Assembly: GCF_028682475.1 (NCBI RefSeq)
Contig: NZ_JANHLE010000004.1
Span: forward strand, 175,051-239,050
DNA from: Pseudomonas putida
GTDB lineage: Bacteria; Pseudomonadota; Gammaproteobacteria; Pseudomonadales; Pseudomonadaceae
Direction: 5' to 3'
Length of the DNA stretch: 64,000 bases
The notes beneath the pieces are model-generated. The model did not search any database, was not told the DNA's origin, and saw only the letters and a list, made by a program, of their open reading frames with translations. Position numbers and translations under genes: made by a program. Below, in pieces: positions 36,443-50,139 of this stretch (positions are counted from its first letter, which is position 1; each line of letters starts with the position of its first letter).

Positions 36443-37369
36443 TCACTCCCCTCCCGGCGCCAGCATCAGGTTCGGAGCCAGCCGCTGATAACCCTCCTGA
36501 TCCAGACGCAAATCCAGCGCAAGGCTCGCCAGATCCGCAGACAGCGCCTCGGCATCAGCATCGCACTCCAGATAGATCTGCTTCAGGTAGCTCTTGCACC
36601 CCGGACAACACTCGGCGCGCAGCGGTGCCTTGCCAGCAGCATGGCGATCATCCTCGAGGTTGAAATAAGTCAGCCCCTTGCTCTGCTCGCAGTAGATACA
36701 TTTGACCCGCACCACATGCCACTCACACGCACACAGCGAACACACCAGATAACGCAGGCCGTTGTACTTGCCACGATGACGGATCACCCCGGCCATCGGT
36801 GGCGACCCGCAGGCCGGGCATTGGCAAAGACTGTCGCCAGCCTTGAGCTCGGTGTTCGAAAGGCTCAGCAACCAATGGCTCCAGGCCGCCTGCAGCGCAG
36901 CCCCCAGAAACGGCACCAGGGCTGCTGGCACGGCGCTGAACTGCCCGGTCAGCAAGGCGATGCCCCAGAGCTTGCGCTGCTCGGCACTGGATGTGTTCAA
37001 GACGTTTACGGCCGCCAGCAATTCAGCGCTGGCCGGTGCCGGATAGCGCTGTAGCAACGCGTCAAGGTAAGACAGCCACTGCCCTTCACGCACCAGACTG
37101 TCAGCGGCCAGCGGCGGCAAGCCGTGCTCGACACACAAACGCTGACGCTCTGTCTCGGCAGGCACCGCGGCGGGGGGCTGGTCCATCAGGCTTTGCTGGA
37201 CGCGGCACAGGTCGGCAACCAGGCGCAGGTAGTCCCCCAGGGCATTGCCCTCGGCGAGTTTCTCCAGACGCGCGGCGCGCAAGGCAAACAGGTTTGCTGG
37301 CGGCAGATAGAGAAACGGCGGCGTGCTGGCCGCCGCTTCGATCTGCCCAGGTTCAAGAATGGTGCTCAA
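36443..37369 (-). CDS. fdhE: Formate dehydrogenase accessory protein FdhE
   Basis: 308 residues, beginning at a TTG (37367-37369) with AGGATGAC upstream; no better ATG is near and MSTILEPG at the start fits. Four CXXC pairs in the C-terminal half (CPACG, CSLC, CIYC, CPGC) form the rubredoxin-like metal site. FdhE is needed for assembly of respiratory formate dehydrogenase. It starts four bases after the fdoI stop. Confidence 0.93.
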   Translation of the reverse strand: MSTILEPGQIEAAASTPPFLYLPPANLFALRAARLEKLAEGNALGDYLRLVADLCRVQQSLMDQPPAAVPAETERQRLCVEHGLPPLAADSLVREGQWLSYLDALLQRYPAPASAELLAAVNVLNTSSAEQRKLWGIALLTGQFSAVPAALVPFLGAALQAAWSHWLLSLSNTELKAGDSLCQCPACGSPPMAGVIRHRGKYNGLRYLVCSLCACEWHVVRVKCIYCEQSKGLTYFNLEDDRHAAGKAPLRAECCPGCKSYLKQIYLECDADAEALSADLASLALDLRLDQEGYQRLAPNLMLAPGGE

Positions 37370-37373
37370 GTGG

Positions 37374-38027
37374 TCATCCTTTTTTACCGATCTGCGAGTC
37401 CGGCGGATCCTCGCGGGTCACTTCCCGATACCATAGCTCATGGTGTTTTTTCGCCCAGGCGCGACTGACCCAGCCATGCAGCATGGCGCTGACCGAGCCC
37501 TTGATCCAGACCCCGGCGTAGATGTGGATAATGATGCTCAGCACCAGCACGAAAGCGGCCAGCGCGTGCAGCAACGTCGCCAGGCGAATCGAGCCGATAC
37601 CGAAGTACTGGCTGAACCAGGCGCGCCAGATCACCACGCCACTGAGCAACAGCACCAGCATGCACAGCAACAGGGTCCAGAACAGCAGCTTCTGCCCGGG
37701 GTTGTACTTGCCGATGGGCGGCACGCCCTCCTCTTCGTTGCGCATTACCCGGTCGATACGCCTGAGCCACAAACGATCATTGGCGATAAAGAAATTCGCC
37801 CGCCAGAAGCGCAGCACCAGAAACAGGAAGAACACGAACATCAACACGCCAATGAACGGGTGCAAGATGCGTGTCCACGGCCCGCCGCCGAACAGATGGC
37901 TGAGCCAGAACAGCGCCGGGTGAAACAGCGCCAGCCCCGACAATGCCGCCATGATGAACAGGATCGCCACCAGCCAGTGGTTGGTGCGTTCGTTGGCGTT
38001 GTAGCGCAGGATGGGTTTGTCTTTCAT
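37374..38027 (-). CDS. fdoI: Formate dehydrogenase gamma subunit (cytochrome b556)
   Basis: 217 residues, four membrane helices. The N-terminal [14 protein letters not shown] contains the first haem-histidine, with further histidines in helices 2 and 4 ([29 protein letters not shown]). It passes electrons from the iron-sulphur subunit to the quinone pool. Its start overlaps the fdoH stop (ATGA). Confidence 0.95.
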   Translation of the reverse strand: MKDKPILRYNANERTNHWLVAILFIMAALSGLALFHPALFWLSHLFGGGPWTRILHPFIGVLMFVFFLFLVLRFWRANFFIANDRLWLRRIDRVMRNEEEGVPPIGKYNPGQKLLFWTLLLCMLVLLLSGVVIWRAWFSQYFGIGSIRLATLLHALAAFVLVLSIIIHIYAGVWIKGSVSAMLHGWVSRAWAKKHHELWYREVTREDPPDSQIGKKG

Positions 38028-38974
38028 GGCCGCTCCTCCCCTTGCCCACCCGGCTTGTGCGGGTCATACACATGCACCGCCGGATCGACCACATGCACGC
38101 TGGTGTCCGGCGCACTCGGGTGCTCGTCCTCCTCGACCCGGTTCGGGCCAATACGCACATAATGGAAGAACCCGGCCAGCACCGCCGCGCCCATGGCCAG
38201 CAGTGCCAACGGTTTGCTGATCCCTTTCCACAACCCCACCAGCGGGCTGATCACCGGCTGGTCCGGCAGGCCGGCATACAGCTTCGGTTGATCGGCGTGG
38301 TGCAGCACGTACATCACATGGGTGCCACCGACGCCATCGGGGTCATACAAACCGGCGTTGTCGAACCCCCGCGATTTGAGGTCGACAATGCGTTCGGCGG
38401 CATGCTCCTTCATGTCCTCCTTGCTGCCGAACACGATCGCACCGGTCGGGCAGGTCTTCACACAGGCGGGCTCCAGCCCCACCGCGACGCGATCGGAGCA
38501 CAAGGTGCACTTGTAGGCTTTGTGATCCTTCTGCGAAATCCGCGGAATGTTGAACGGGCAACCGGTAATGCAGTAACCGCAGCCGATGCAGTGGTCCTGG
38601 TTGAAGTCGACGATGCCGTTGGCATGCTTGATGATCGCGCCGGGGCTCGGACAGGCCTTCAGACAACCTGGATCGGCGCAGTGCATGCAGCCGTCCTTGC
38701 GGATCAGCCACTCCAGATTACCGTCGGCATTTTCGTGCTCGGTGAAGCGCATCAGGGTCCAGGTCTCGGCCCCCAGGTCATGCGGGTTATCGTACGTGCC
38801 GTAACTGTGCCCCACCTCGTCGCGCAACTCGTTCCATTCCGAACACGCCACCTGGCAGGCTTTGCAACCGATGCACTTGGTGGTGTCGATCAGCTTGGCC
38901 ACTTCCTCCTGCTGGCGGATCGACGGCGGCGCCGTGGTGGTGGCCGAACGGGCGATGATGTCTTGGCTAGCCAT
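38024..38974 (-). CDS. fdoH: Formate dehydrogenase beta subunit, iron-sulphur
   Basis: 316 residues with four [4Fe-4S] cysteine groups ([58 protein letters not shown]) and one C-terminal membrane helix ([19 protein letters not shown]). It links the molybdenum subunit to the cytochrome. Start and fdoG stop overlap as TGATG. Confidence 0.96.
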   Translation of the reverse strand: MASQDIIARSATTTAPPSIRQQEEVAKLIDTTKCIGCKACQVACSEWNELRDEVGHSYGTYDNPHDLGAETWTLMRFTEHENADGNLEWLIRKDGCMHCADPGCLKACPSPGAIIKHANGIVDFNQDHCIGCGYCITGCPFNIPRISQKDHKAYKCTLCSDRVAVGLEPACVKTCPTGAIVFGSKEDMKEHAAERIVDLKSRGFDNAGLYDPDGVGGTHVMYVLHHADQPKLYAGLPDQPVISPLVGLWKGISKPLALLAMGAAVLAGFFHYVRIGPNRVEEDEHPSAPDTSVHVVDPAVHVYDPHKPGGQGEERP

Positions 38975-41900
38975 CAGATTTTCTCCACGTTGACCAGGAA
39001 CGACTTCGATTCCGGGGTTTGCGTATTGCCGTCACCGAGGAACGGCACCAGGGTGTTGGTCAGGTAGCCGTGCCGGGTCACCCCGGTAAAGCCCCAGTGC
39101 AGCGGAATGCCGATCTGGTGCACAGTCTGGTTGTTGACCTGCAACGGCCGAATCCGCTTGGTCACCACCGCTACCGCCTCGATATGCCCACGCTTGCTGG
39201 AGACGCGCACCCGGTCGCCTGCGGCAATGCCTTTCTCCTTGGCCAGCACCTCGCCGATTTCGACGAACTGCTCCGGCTGGGTCACGGCGTTGATCGGACA
39301 ATGCTTGGTCCAGAAGTGGAAGTGCTCCGTCAGCCGGTACGTGGTTGCAGCGTAGGGGAAGTCCTTGGCTTGCCCCAGGGTGTCCCATACCGAATCGAAC
39401 ACCCTTCCTGCCGGGTTGCTAGTGGCCTTCTTGTTGTTCGGGTGCAACGGGTTGACCCCGATAGGTGTCTCGAACGGTTCGTAATGCTCGGGGAACGGGC
39501 CTTCGGCCATCTTGTCCAGGGCAAAGAAGCGCGCCACGCCCTCAGGGTTCATGATGAACGGGTTCATCCCCGCTTCCGGTGCCACGTCGGCCTTGAAGTC
39601 GGGCACGTCGGTGCCGCCCCAGGCCTTGCCGTTCCACCACACCAGCCGCTTGTTCGGCGACCAGGGGTTACCCTGTACATCTGCCGAGGCGCGGTTGTAG
39701 AGAATCCGCCGGTTGGCCGGCCAGGCCCAGGCCCAACCGAGGTTCTGCTTCATGCCGAACGGGTCGGCGTTGTCGCGCCGGGCCATCTGGTTGCCCTGCT
39801 CGGTCCAGCTGCCACAGAAGATCCAGCAACCGGAGGCGGTACTGCCATCGTCCTTGAGCTGGGCGAATGCGGCCAGTTGCTGCCCGGCCTTGATGGTCGC
39901 GCCACTGGCATCAGTGACATCGGCCACCGCGTAACCGCTGAACTCCTTGGCGATTTCTTCCGGTGTTGGCTCGTGCGGTACCTTGTACGGCCAGTTGAGC
40001 TTGAGGATCGACTCGGCCCAGGCACCACCTTCGCGCTGGTAACGCTCACGAAGGCGCAGGAACAGCGCGCTCATGATCCACACGTCGGTACGGGCCTGAC
40101 CCGGCCCATCTGCGCCCTTCCAGTGCCATTGCAGCCAGCGGCTGCTGTTGACCAGCGAACCGTCTTCCTCGGCAAAGCAGGTCGTGGGCAGACGAATGAC
40201 TTCGGTTTGCACATTCGCCGTATCGACATCGTTGTACGGCCCGGCATTGCGCCAGAATTCCGAGGTCTCGGTGGCCAGCGGGTCCATCACCACCAGCCAC
40301 TTCAATTTGCTCAGCGCGGCAGTGACACGGTTCTTGTCAGGCAAGGCGGCAATCGGGTTGAAGCCCTGGCAGAAGTAACCGTTGACCTGCTCTTTGGCCA
40401 TCATGTCGAACATCTTCAACACGTCGTAGCCCGGGATATCCAGCTTCGGCAGGTAATCAAAGCCCCAATGGTTCTCGGCGGTGGCGTTGGCGCCATACCA
40501 GGCCTTCATCAGGCTGACATGGAACTTGCCGTAGTTCTGCCAGTAGGACAACTGCCCCGGTCGCAGTGGCTTCGGCGCGCGCTTGGCGATATAGGTGTCG
40601 TAGTCCTGCTCGGCATCCGACGGCAGGGTCAGGTAGCCCGGCAGCAGGTTGGACAACAGGCCCAGGTCCGTCAGCCCCTGGATGTTGGAGTGACCGCGCA
40701 GGGCGTTGACCCCGCCACCGGGCATGCCGACGTTGCCCAGCAGCAACTGGACCATGGCCGCGCTGCGGATGATCTGCGAACCGATCGAGTGCTGGGTCCA
40801 ACCCAGGGCATAGAGGATCGTCATGGTCTTGCCCGGTTGCGAGCAGGTGGCGATCTCTTCCCAGACCTTGCGCATGCTGTCCACCGGCATGCCACAGATC
40901 TGGCTGGCCAGCTCCGGCGTGTAGCGGCTGTAATGCTGCTTCATCAGTTGATAGACGCAGCGCGGATCCTGCAGGGTCGGGTCGACCTTGGCAAAGCCGT
41001 CTTCACCCAGCTCGTAACCCCAGCCGGACTTGTCGGTGTAGCTGCGCTTGTCGGCGTCGTAGCCGCTGAACAGACCGTCTTCAAAGCTGAAACCTGCTTT
41101 GACGATGAACGACACGTCGGTGTAGTTGCGCACGTACTCGTGCTGAATCTTGTCTTCGGTCAGCAGGTAATTGATCAGCCCGCCCATGAAGGCGATATCC
41201 GTACCGGTACGGATCGGCGCGTAATAGTCGGCCACCGAAGCGGTTCGGGTAAAACGCGGGTCGACCACGATCAGCCGGGCCTGGTTGTGCGCCTTGGCCT
41301 CGGTCACCCATTTGAAGCCACAGGGGTGGGCTTCTGCAGCGTTGCCACCCATCACCAGGATCAGATTCGCGTTGGCGATATCGGTCCAGTGATTGGTCAT
41401 GGCTCCACGGCCGTACGTCGGGGCAAGACTTGCCACCGTCGGGCCATGTCAGACACGTGCCTGGTTATCGAACCCCAGCATGCCCAGACTGCGAACGACC
41501 TTGTGAGTCATGTAGCCGGCTTCGTTGGAGGAAGCCGAGGCGGCCAGAAAGCCTACGCTCAGCCAGCGATTGACCGTCTGGCCCTGGGCGTTTTTCTCGA
41601 TGAAGTTGGCGTCTCGGTCGGTCTTCATCAGATCGGCAATACGATCGAGCGCCTCATCCCAGGACACCCGCGTCCACTCTTTGCTGCCCGGCTTGCGCAC
41701 CTGCGGGTACTTCAGGCGGTTGGGGCTGTGGATAAAGTCGAGCAGACCGGCGCCTTTCGGGCACAGCGTGCCGCGGTTCACCGGGTGGTCGGCATCGCCT
41801 TCGATATGGATGATGTTCTGTGCAACGTTCTTGGCCGCATCGCCCTGGCTGTACATGATCAAACCACAGCCGACGGAGCAATAAGGACAGGTGTTGCGGG

Positions 41901-42039
41901 TTTCTTTGGTATGCGCCAGCTTGAAGTGACGCACCTGCTCGGCGAAGGCCGGTGTCGGGGCCATGCCCAACGCAGCCAGGCTCGAACCTCCAAGGCCGAT
42001 CGCGGCGACCTTGAAGAACTGCCGACGGTTGAGATCCAT
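38974..42039 (-). CDS. fdoG: Formate dehydrogenase-O/N alpha subunit, selenoprotein (Sec197)
   Basis: 1021 residues when the in-frame TGA at 41449-41451 is read as selenocysteine (Sec197; E. coli FdnG has Sec196). It is preceded by DNQARV and followed by [18 protein letters not shown], the invariant context. The twin-arginine signal is [12 protein letters not shown], then the [4Fe-4S] motif [13 protein letters not shown]. It oxidises formate to CO2 in the periplasm at a molybdenum-bis-MGD centre. An AGGAGT ribosome-binding site lies before the ATG. Automatic tools split it into two pieces at the TGA; the second piece then starts falsely at 41436. Confidence 0.95.
41411..41448 (-). promoter_or_regulatory. 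SECIS element in fdoG mRNA
   Basis: Directly 3' of the UGA (41449-41451), the mRNA forms an apical hairpin with stem GGCAA/TTGCC and loop GUC (41422-41434), about 20 bases after the UGA. The loop G-U and this spacing match bacterial SECIS elements bound by SelB. Confidence 0.9.
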
Positions 42040-42251
42040 CGTGCACTCCTGATCAGGTGATGGACGCGCGGGACGTTGCCGGCGTCTCTTGAACGATCAC
42101 GGTGGCGACTTTTACTGCAGGCGCCAGTTGATACTGTAGTCAAGATTTCTGAATCAGGGATGAAAAATGGCCACCATTGCTGCACACCAGCCTCGAAGGG
42201 CTATGACCTGCCTAGGGCGATCAGCAGCACGTATGGAGCGGCCACCGACTG

Positions 42252-42263
42252 CAGTAGCTACTG
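42252..42263. repeat. 12-bp perfect palindrome upstream of the formate dehydrogenase operon
   Basis: CAGTAGCTACTG is fully self-complementary and lies between fdoG and the AT-rich orphan gene. It could be a regulator site or chance. Confidence 0.3.
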
Positions 42264-42274
42264 AACGGTGACTT

Positions 42275-42766
42275 TCACCCACTGGAAGCAGTTTCAGCAG
42301 ACGCTGTACGGGAAAGATGGAAAGTATTTTCACCCTTATACTCAGCAACGATTTTCTCATTCAACTCAGTGGAATCCGGACATACAACTGAATAGTAATG
42401 AAGTAAATACGCCTCTGGCGTCATTACTGTTTCAGGTTTCAAAGTCCAGCTTGTGATACCGATAATAATGGCGCCAAGGCTGAATATCGGCCCAGGATAC
42501 AGTTGAATAAACTGGATAAACGTTGGGCCTCTCAACATACTGACCATTACCGTCGACGGCCCGAAGATAAGGGTCAAAAACCCAACCAGACAAAGAACTG
42601 CACCAATCAAAAACCCGATAAAGCTGAGAAAGCCCGCTGGCTCTCCGAGTTTTTTCGATTCTATGTGAGCGGAATAGTCATCAGAGAATGTTTCAACTAC
42701 GTAGTCTCCTGGCAAGGAGCCCACCATGACTTCCCACTTCAGATTTTTACTTTCACTCTCTTGCAT
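42275..42766 (-). CDS. AT-rich orphan membrane protein
   Basis: 163 residues from ATG 42764-42766, which has an excellent AGGAGG ribosome-binding site; an in-frame extension to 42820 lacks one. Two strongly hydrophobic segments lie about residues 46-68 (FLSFIGFLIGAVLCLVGFLTLIF) and 82-100 (FIQLYPGPIFSLGAIIIGI), with charged N- and C-terminal domains facing the cytoplasm. No known domain. The codon use is AT-rich against its neighbours, suggesting recent acquisition. Confidence 0.7.
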   Translation of the reverse strand: MQESESKNLKWEVMVGSLPGDYVVETFSDDYSAHIESKKLGEPAGFLSFIGFLIGAVLCLVGFLTLIFGPSTVMVSMLRGPTFIQFIQLYPGPIFSLGAIIIGITSWTLKPETVMTPEAYLLHYYSVVCPDSTELNEKIVAEYKGENTFHLSRTASAETASSG

Positions 42767-42876
42767 TTCATCCTCCTGAATAAATTTCGGGACGGATTCT
42801 AACGAATGCAAGATCGCCAAAAAAACCTAAACCATGGCAAAACAAAAAAATCAGAATTTTCTTACCGCGAAAAACG

Positions 42877-42910
42877 AAAAAGCCCCTGACCTTATAGGTT
42901 AGGGGCTTTT
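42877..42910 (-). terminator. Intrinsic terminator of ssb
   Basis: Stem with AAAAGCCCCT against AGGGGCTTTT extended by a GACC/GGTT pairing and TTAT loop; a U-run follows in the leftward direction, just after the ssb stop. Confidence 0.88.
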
Positions 42911-42935
42911 GAAACCAACTTCACAACGTTCTAAA

Positions 42936-43454
42936 TCAGAACGGAATATCGTCATCAAAGCTGTCGAAATCCGGAGCTGGCTGCGGTGCGGCCTGTTGCG
43001 GCGCCGGGCGCTGCTGCGGTGCCGACTGCTGTGGACGCGGGGCCTGTTGGCGAGGCGCCTGGTTGTAGTTGTTGCCACCACCCTGAGGCTGAGAACCATC
43101 CTGGTTCTGCGGACGACCGCCGAGCAGCTGCATGGTGCCCTGCATGTCGACGATGATTTCAGTGGTGTAACGCTTGATGCCGTCTTTTTCCCACTCGCGG
43201 GTCTGCAGTTTGCCTTCGATGTAGACCTGCGAACCTTTACGCAGGTACTCGCCAGCGATCTCGGCAACTTTGCCGAACATCGAAACGCGGTGCCACTCGG
43301 TGCGCTCGACCTTCTGGCCGGTTTGCTTGTCGGTCCACTGCTCGCTGGTAGCCAGGCTCAGGTTGGTCACGGCGTTACCGTTGGGCAGGTAGCGGACTTC
43401 GGGATCCTGACCGCAAGTACCGACCAGAATGACTTTGTTAACCCCACGGGCCAT
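42936..43454 (-). CDS. ssb: Single-stranded DNA-binding protein
   Basis: 172 residues. OB-fold N-terminus ([49 protein letters not shown]), a Gln/Pro/Asn/Gly-rich linker, and the acidic tip [11 protein letters not shown] that docks DNA repair proteins. Downstream of, and nine bases from, the MFS transporter gene; uvrA is divergent on the far side of it. Confidence 0.97.
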   Translation of the reverse strand: MARGVNKVILVGTCGQDPEVRYLPNGNAVTNLSLATSEQWTDKQTGQKVERTEWHRVSMFGKVAEIAGEYLRKGSQVYIEGKLQTREWEKDGIKRYTTEIIVDMQGTMQLLGGRPQNQDGSQPQGGGNNYNQAPRQQAPRPQQSAPQQRPAPQQAAPQPAPDFDSFDDDIPF

Positions 43455-43463
43455 AACGTTCTC

Positions 43464-44858
43464 CTAGGCTTCGCACGCTGCGGAGGCCGGGTTTACCAGG
43501 CGCTCCAGGGTCGTGCGATCCAAAATTTGTGTATCAAGTTTGATATAGATGGCGGACTCATCGGCCACCACCACTGCGTCGGTCACACCCGGTACGGCCA
43601 ACAGCCGCTCGGTCAGTCCCGCTTCGCGGACCGCCTCGGCCGACAACGGCATACGCAGGCTGGTCACGTACGGCGGCTCACGCATGCTCAGGGCAACGAT
43701 CCACCACACGGTACACAAGGCTGCGCAGCCCAGGAACACCGTGCTCAGGCCTCCGTGCTGGAACAACCAGCCACCGAGAATTCCTCCCAGCGCGGCGCCA
43801 AGGAACTGGCTGGTGGAGTACACCCCCATGGCCGTGCCCTTGCCGCCGGCGGGCGACACCTTGCTCACCAGCGAAGGCAAGGATGCCTCCAGCAGGTTGA
43901 AGGCAGTAAAGAATATCACGGTGCCGATCACCAGTTCGTGCAAGTTGTCTGCCGACAGCCAGAAGTACAGCTCGGTCAGCACCAAAACACTGACCGCACC
44001 CAGCAGGACACGTTTCATCTTGCGCTTTTTTTCGCCATAGATGATGAACGGGATCATTGCAAAAAATGAGACCAGCAAGGCGGTCAGGTACACCCACCAG
44101 TGCTCTTCCTTGGGCAGGCCGCCACGCTCGACCAGCGCCAGGGGCAAGGCAACGAAGCTGGCCATCAGGATCGCATGCAGAACGAAGATGCCGACATCCA
44201 GGCGCAGCAGGTCGGGATGCCGCAAGGTCGGCCCCAGGGCCTGCTTGGCGACGCCCGACTCGCGGTGTTGCAAGGCGCCGTGGGACGCCGGCACGACGAA
44301 GGCGATCAGGGCGATGCCGACCACCGCCAGGCCGGCTGTGGCCAGGAACAGCCCGGACAAGCCGAAGGCACGGGTCAGCAAGGGGCCAACCACCATGGCC
44401 ACGGCAAACGACAAACCGATGCTCATGCCGATCATAGCCATGGCTTTGGTCCGGTGTTGCTCGCGGGTCAGGTCCGAAAGCAGCGCCATCACTGCCGCCG
44501 AAATCGCCCCGGCACCTTGCAGGATACGTCCGGCAATCACCCCCCAGATCGAATCGGCCTGAGCCGCCAGCACGCTGCCCAGGGCAAAGATCACCAGGCC
44601 CAGGTAAATCACCGGACGACGACCGATGCGATCGGAAATGACCCCGAACGGAATCTGCAGGAATGCCTGGGTCAGGCCATAGGCACCAATGGCCAGGCCA
44701 ATCAGCGCCGGAGTGGCACCAGCCAGGTCCATGCCATAGGTCGCCAACACCGGCAGGACCATGAACATGCCCAGCATACGGAAGGCGAACACCAGGGCCA
44801 GGCCGCCTGCGGCGCGGGTTTCGCTGCCGCTCATGCGTTCGCTGTGGGGATCGTGCAT
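43464..44858 (-). CDS. MFS transporter, YajR-like with C-terminal YAM domain
   Basis: 464 residues. Twelve membrane segments with motif A ([17 protein letters not shown]) between helices 2 and 3. After the last helix a soluble domain of about 65 residues ([30 protein letters not shown]) has the ferredoxin-like pattern of the YAM domain in E. coli YajR. Substrate unknown, drug or sugar efflux possible. It is upstream of ssb, same strand. Confidence 0.85.
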   Translation of the reverse strand: MHDPHSERMSGSETRAAGGLALVFAFRMLGMFMVLPVLATYGMDLAGATPALIGLAIGAYGLTQAFLQIPFGVISDRIGRRPVIYLGLVIFALGSVLAAQADSIWGVIAGRILQGAGAISAAVMALLSDLTREQHRTKAMAMIGMSIGLSFAVAMVVGPLLTRAFGLSGLFLATAGLAVVGIALIAFVVPASHGALQHRESGVAKQALGPTLRHPDLLRLDVGIFVLHAILMASFVALPLALVERGGLPKEEHWWVYLTALLVSFFAMIPFIIYGEKKRKMKRVLLGAVSVLVLTELYFWLSADNLHELVIGTVIFFTAFNLLEASLPSLVSKVSPAGGKGTAMGVYSTSQFLGAALGGILGGWLFQHGGLSTVFLGCAALCTVWWIVALSMREPPYVTSLRMPLSAEAVREAGLTERLLAVPGVTDAVVVADESAIYIKLDTQILDRTTLERLVNPASAACEA

Positions 44859-44987
44859 GGATAAACCTCGTGTGAACCGGCGGCGATTCTACCAGTCCGA
44901 TCGCGTAACGGCATATACGTGACGCTTTGCCGCGTACTGGCAGGGAGCCGTATACTCAACTGTTTATGCCCGCCAAGCGAGGCCGCA

Positions 44988-47822
<2,835 letters not shown>

Positions 47823-47844
47823 ATCAGGCCCGTTTCAACAGAAA

Positions 47845-47878
47845 CAAAAAAGCCCCGCACTGGCGGGGCTTCTTTTTG
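47845..47878. terminator. Intrinsic terminator between uvrA and ftnA
   Basis: Stem AGCCCCGC/GCGGGGCT (47851-47858 and 47863-47870) with an ACTG loop, A-run before and T-run after, usable by both convergent genes. Confidence 0.92.
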
Positions 47879-47889
47879 TTCCGGGAAAA

Positions 47890-48354
47890 TTACATCTGCG
47901 ACTGCAGGTAATTCTCGAGGCCGATGGACTTGATCAGGCCTTGCTGCTTTTCCAGCCAGTAGGTGTGATCTTCTTCGGTGTCGGCCAACTGCAAGCGCAG
48001 GATGTCACGGCTGATGTAGTCCTTGTGCAGTTCACACAGCTCGATGCCTTTGCACAGTGCGGCGCGCACCTTGTATTCCAGGCGCAGGTCGGCTGCGATC
48101 ATTTCCGGCACGGTTGCACCTACGTCCAGATCATCCGGGCGCATGCGTGGAGTGCCTTCGAGCATGAGGATACGACGCATCAGGGCATCAGCGTGCTGGG
48201 TCTCTTCTTCCATCTCGTGGTTGATACGCTCGTAGAGCTTGCTCAAGCCCCAGTCTTCGTACATCCGCGAGTGGATGAAATATTGGTCACGTGCCGCCAG
48301 TTCGCCCGTCAGCAACGTGTTGAGATAATCGATTACGTCCGGGTGACCTTGCAT
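47890..48354 (-). CDS. ftnA: Bacterioferritin-family ferritin, FtnA (BfrA) type
   Basis: 154 residues, normal length. Ferroxidase ligands are conserved (Glu18 in TGELA, Glu51 and His54 in EETQHAD, Glu127 and His130 in TEEDH). The residue at position 52, which is the haem-binding Met in bacterioferritins, is Thr here (ETQHAD). This matches the non-haem FtnA/BfrA subunit of pseudomonads, where it is next to katA. It stores iron in the cytoplasm and may supply the catalase. Confidence 0.9.
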   Translation of the reverse strand: MQGHPDVIDYLNTLLTGELAARDQYFIHSRMYEDWGLSKLYERINHEMEEETQHADALMRRILMLEGTPRMRPDDLDVGATVPEMIAADLRLEYKVRAALCKGIELCELHKDYISRDILRLQLADTEEDHTYWLEKQQGLIKSIGLENYLQSQM

Positions 48355-48467
48355 CGCCCTGCCTCTCCCTGTGTGAAAGTTATAGTTTGAACCAGGATGC
48401 CCGGAAGGTCACTTGGAATCGGGCATAAATGTGCAAAAAAGCGGGTAAACAGTAGTGATATTCATTG

Positions 48468-48498
48468 AAAAACCGCCCAAATGAGGGCGGTTCTTTTT
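48468..48498 (-). terminator. Intrinsic terminator of katA
   Basis: Stem AACCGCCC/GGGCGGTT (48471-48478 and 48485-48492), followed in the leftward direction by a U-run. Confidence 0.9.
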
Positions 48499-48509
48499 AT
48501 CACTTCGAC

Positions 48510-49958
48510 TTAGGCGAGATTTATGCCCAAAGCCTTGGCAATCCCTTCTCCATAGGCCGGATCGGCCTTGAAGAAGTGCTGCAACTGACGTTGGACGACC
48601 TCTTCGGAAACCCCGGCCATGGCTCCGGCAATGTTGTTGATCAACAGGGCCTTCTGTTCGGCATTCATCAAGCGGAACAGTGCACCGGCGTGGCTGTAGT
48701 AATCGGTGTCTTCGCGATGATCGTAACGATCAGCCACACCGTTCAACTCCAGAGCGGGCTCGGCGTACTGCGGCGCCTGCTTCGGCGCATTGCCATAACT
48801 GTTCGGTTCGTAGTTAGGTGCTGCACCACCGTTGCTGCCAAACGCCATGCTGCCATCACGCTGGTAGGTGTTCACCGGGCTGCGTGGGGCGTTCACCGGC
48901 AATTGCTGATGGTTGGTACCAACGCGATAGCGGTGGGCATCTGCATAGGCGAATACGCGGCCCTGGAGCATACGATCCGGCGACAAACCGACACCTGGAA
49001 CCATATTGCTCGGCCCGAATGCAGCCTGTTCGACTTCGGCGAAGTAGTTGAGCGGGTTGCGGTTCAGCTCCAGCTCACCGATTTCGATCAACGGGTAATC
49101 CTTCTGCGACCAGGTCTTGGTCACGTCAAAGGGGTTCTCGTCGCGGCTGGCTGCCTCTTCTTCACTCATCACCTGGATGCACACCGCCCATTTTGGGAAG
49201 TCGCCGCGCTCGATGGCTTCGAACAGGTCGCGCTGAGCGTAATCAGGATCAGTACCCGCCAGGCGCGCCGCCTCAGCAGGCGCCAGGTTCTTGATGCCCT
49301 GCTTGGTCTTGAAGTGCCATTTGACCCAGGTGCGCTGACCCTGAGCATTGATCAAGCTGTAAGTGTGGCTGCCGAAACCGTGCATGTGACGGTAGCCGTC
49401 TGGAATGCCCCGATCAGAGAACAGGATGGTGACCTGGTGCAGCGCCTCAGGCGAATGCGACCAGAAGTCCCACATCGCCTGCGCACTTTTCAGGTTACTT
49501 TGCGGCAGACGTTTCTGGGTGTGGATAAAGTCGGGGAATTTCAGCGGATCACGAATGAAGAACACCGGGGTGTTGTTACCTACGATGTCCCAGTTGCCTT
49601 CCTCGGTATAGAACTTCAGGGCGAAACCCCGCGGATCACGCTCGGTATCCGCCGAGCCACGCTCGCCACCGACCGTGGAGAAACGCAGGAAGGTTTCGGT
49701 CTGCTTGCCGACAGCGCTAAACAGCTTGGCGTAACTGTACTGGGTGATATCCCGGGTTACCGTGAAGGTGCCATAAGCTCCCGAACCCTTGGCGTGTACA
49801 CGGCGCTCTGGGATGTTCTCACGGTTGAAGTGGGCAAGCTTTTCAAGCAGGTGGAAGTCATCCAGCAACAACGGCCCCCGCGGCCCTGCGGAGCGCGAGT
49901 TCTGGTTGTCGGCAACCGGTGCACCGCTGGCGGTGGTCAGTGTCTTGGTCTGGCTCAT
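48510..49958 (-). CDS. katA: Catalase KatA (monofunctional haem catalase)
   Basis: 482 residues, small-subunit catalase. Active-site [14 protein letters not shown] with the distal His, [12 protein letters not shown], and the haem-proximal [17 protein letters not shown] with its tyrosine. It decomposes hydrogen peroxide in the cytoplasm. Next to the iron-storage gene ftnA, convergent with nothing between except terminators. A weak OxyR-like half-site lies about 110 bases upstream. Confidence 0.97.
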   Translation of the reverse strand: MSQTKTLTTASGAPVADNQNSRSAGPRGPLLLDDFHLLEKLAHFNRENIPERRVHAKGSGAYGTFTVTRDITQYSYAKLFSAVGKQTETFLRFSTVGGERGSADTERDPRGFALKFYTEEGNWDIVGNNTPVFFIRDPLKFPDFIHTQKRLPQSNLKSAQAMWDFWSHSPEALHQVTILFSDRGIPDGYRHMHGFGSHTYSLINAQGQRTWVKWHFKTKQGIKNLAPAEAARLAGTDPDYAQRDLFEAIERGDFPKWAVCIQVMSEEEAASRDENPFDVTKTWSQKDYPLIEIGELELNRNPLNYFAEVEQAAFGPSNMVPGVGLSPDRMLQGRVFAYADAHRYRVGTNHQQLPVNAPRSPVNTYQRDGSMAFGSNGGAAPNYEPNSYGNAPKQAPQYAEPALELNGVADRYDHREDTDYYSHAGALFRLMNAEQKALLINNIAGAMAGVSEEVVQRQLQHFFKADPAYGEGIAKALGINLA

Positions 49959-50097
49959 GCGCTATCTCCCTATCGGTCCTTTCGGTCTCAAACTGCCGGC
50001 TAATCGGCCTGGAATGAGTATCGACGAGAACTGTGACAGCAACAAATTCATTACCTGACTTGGATCAATAGATTGTTTCAATACATCAAGACACAAA

Positions 50098-50120
50098 AAA
50101 CCGGGCACTAGGCCCGGTTT
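50098..50120 (-). terminator. Intrinsic terminator of the alpha operon
   Basis: AAACCGGGC / GCCCGGTTT, loop ACTAG, A-run on the plus side so a U-run follows leftward transcription of rplQ. Confidence 0.92.
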
Positions 50121-50139
50121 CTTGTTTCAGACTGACGTC

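Noticed and set aside
41449..41451. Stop codon in fdoG as a nonsense mutation or pseudogene
   Set aside because: The TGA has the conserved Sec context, a SECIS hairpin and nearby selA, selB and tRNA-Sec, so it codes for selenocysteine.
39019..42060. A 1013-codon plus-strand open frame opposite fdoG
   Set aside because: Mirror of the formate dehydrogenase alpha subunit gene; no domain and no ribosome-binding site.
42128..42143. TTGATACTGTAGTCAA as an Anr box of the formate dehydrogenase operon
   Set aside because: The half-sites are spaced by eight instead of six bases, outside the normal Anr/Fnr spacing.
44859..44987. LexA box between the MFS gene and uvrA
   Set aside because: No CTG-N10-CAG match with reasonable flanks was found; the nearest CTGTTTATG lacks the second half.
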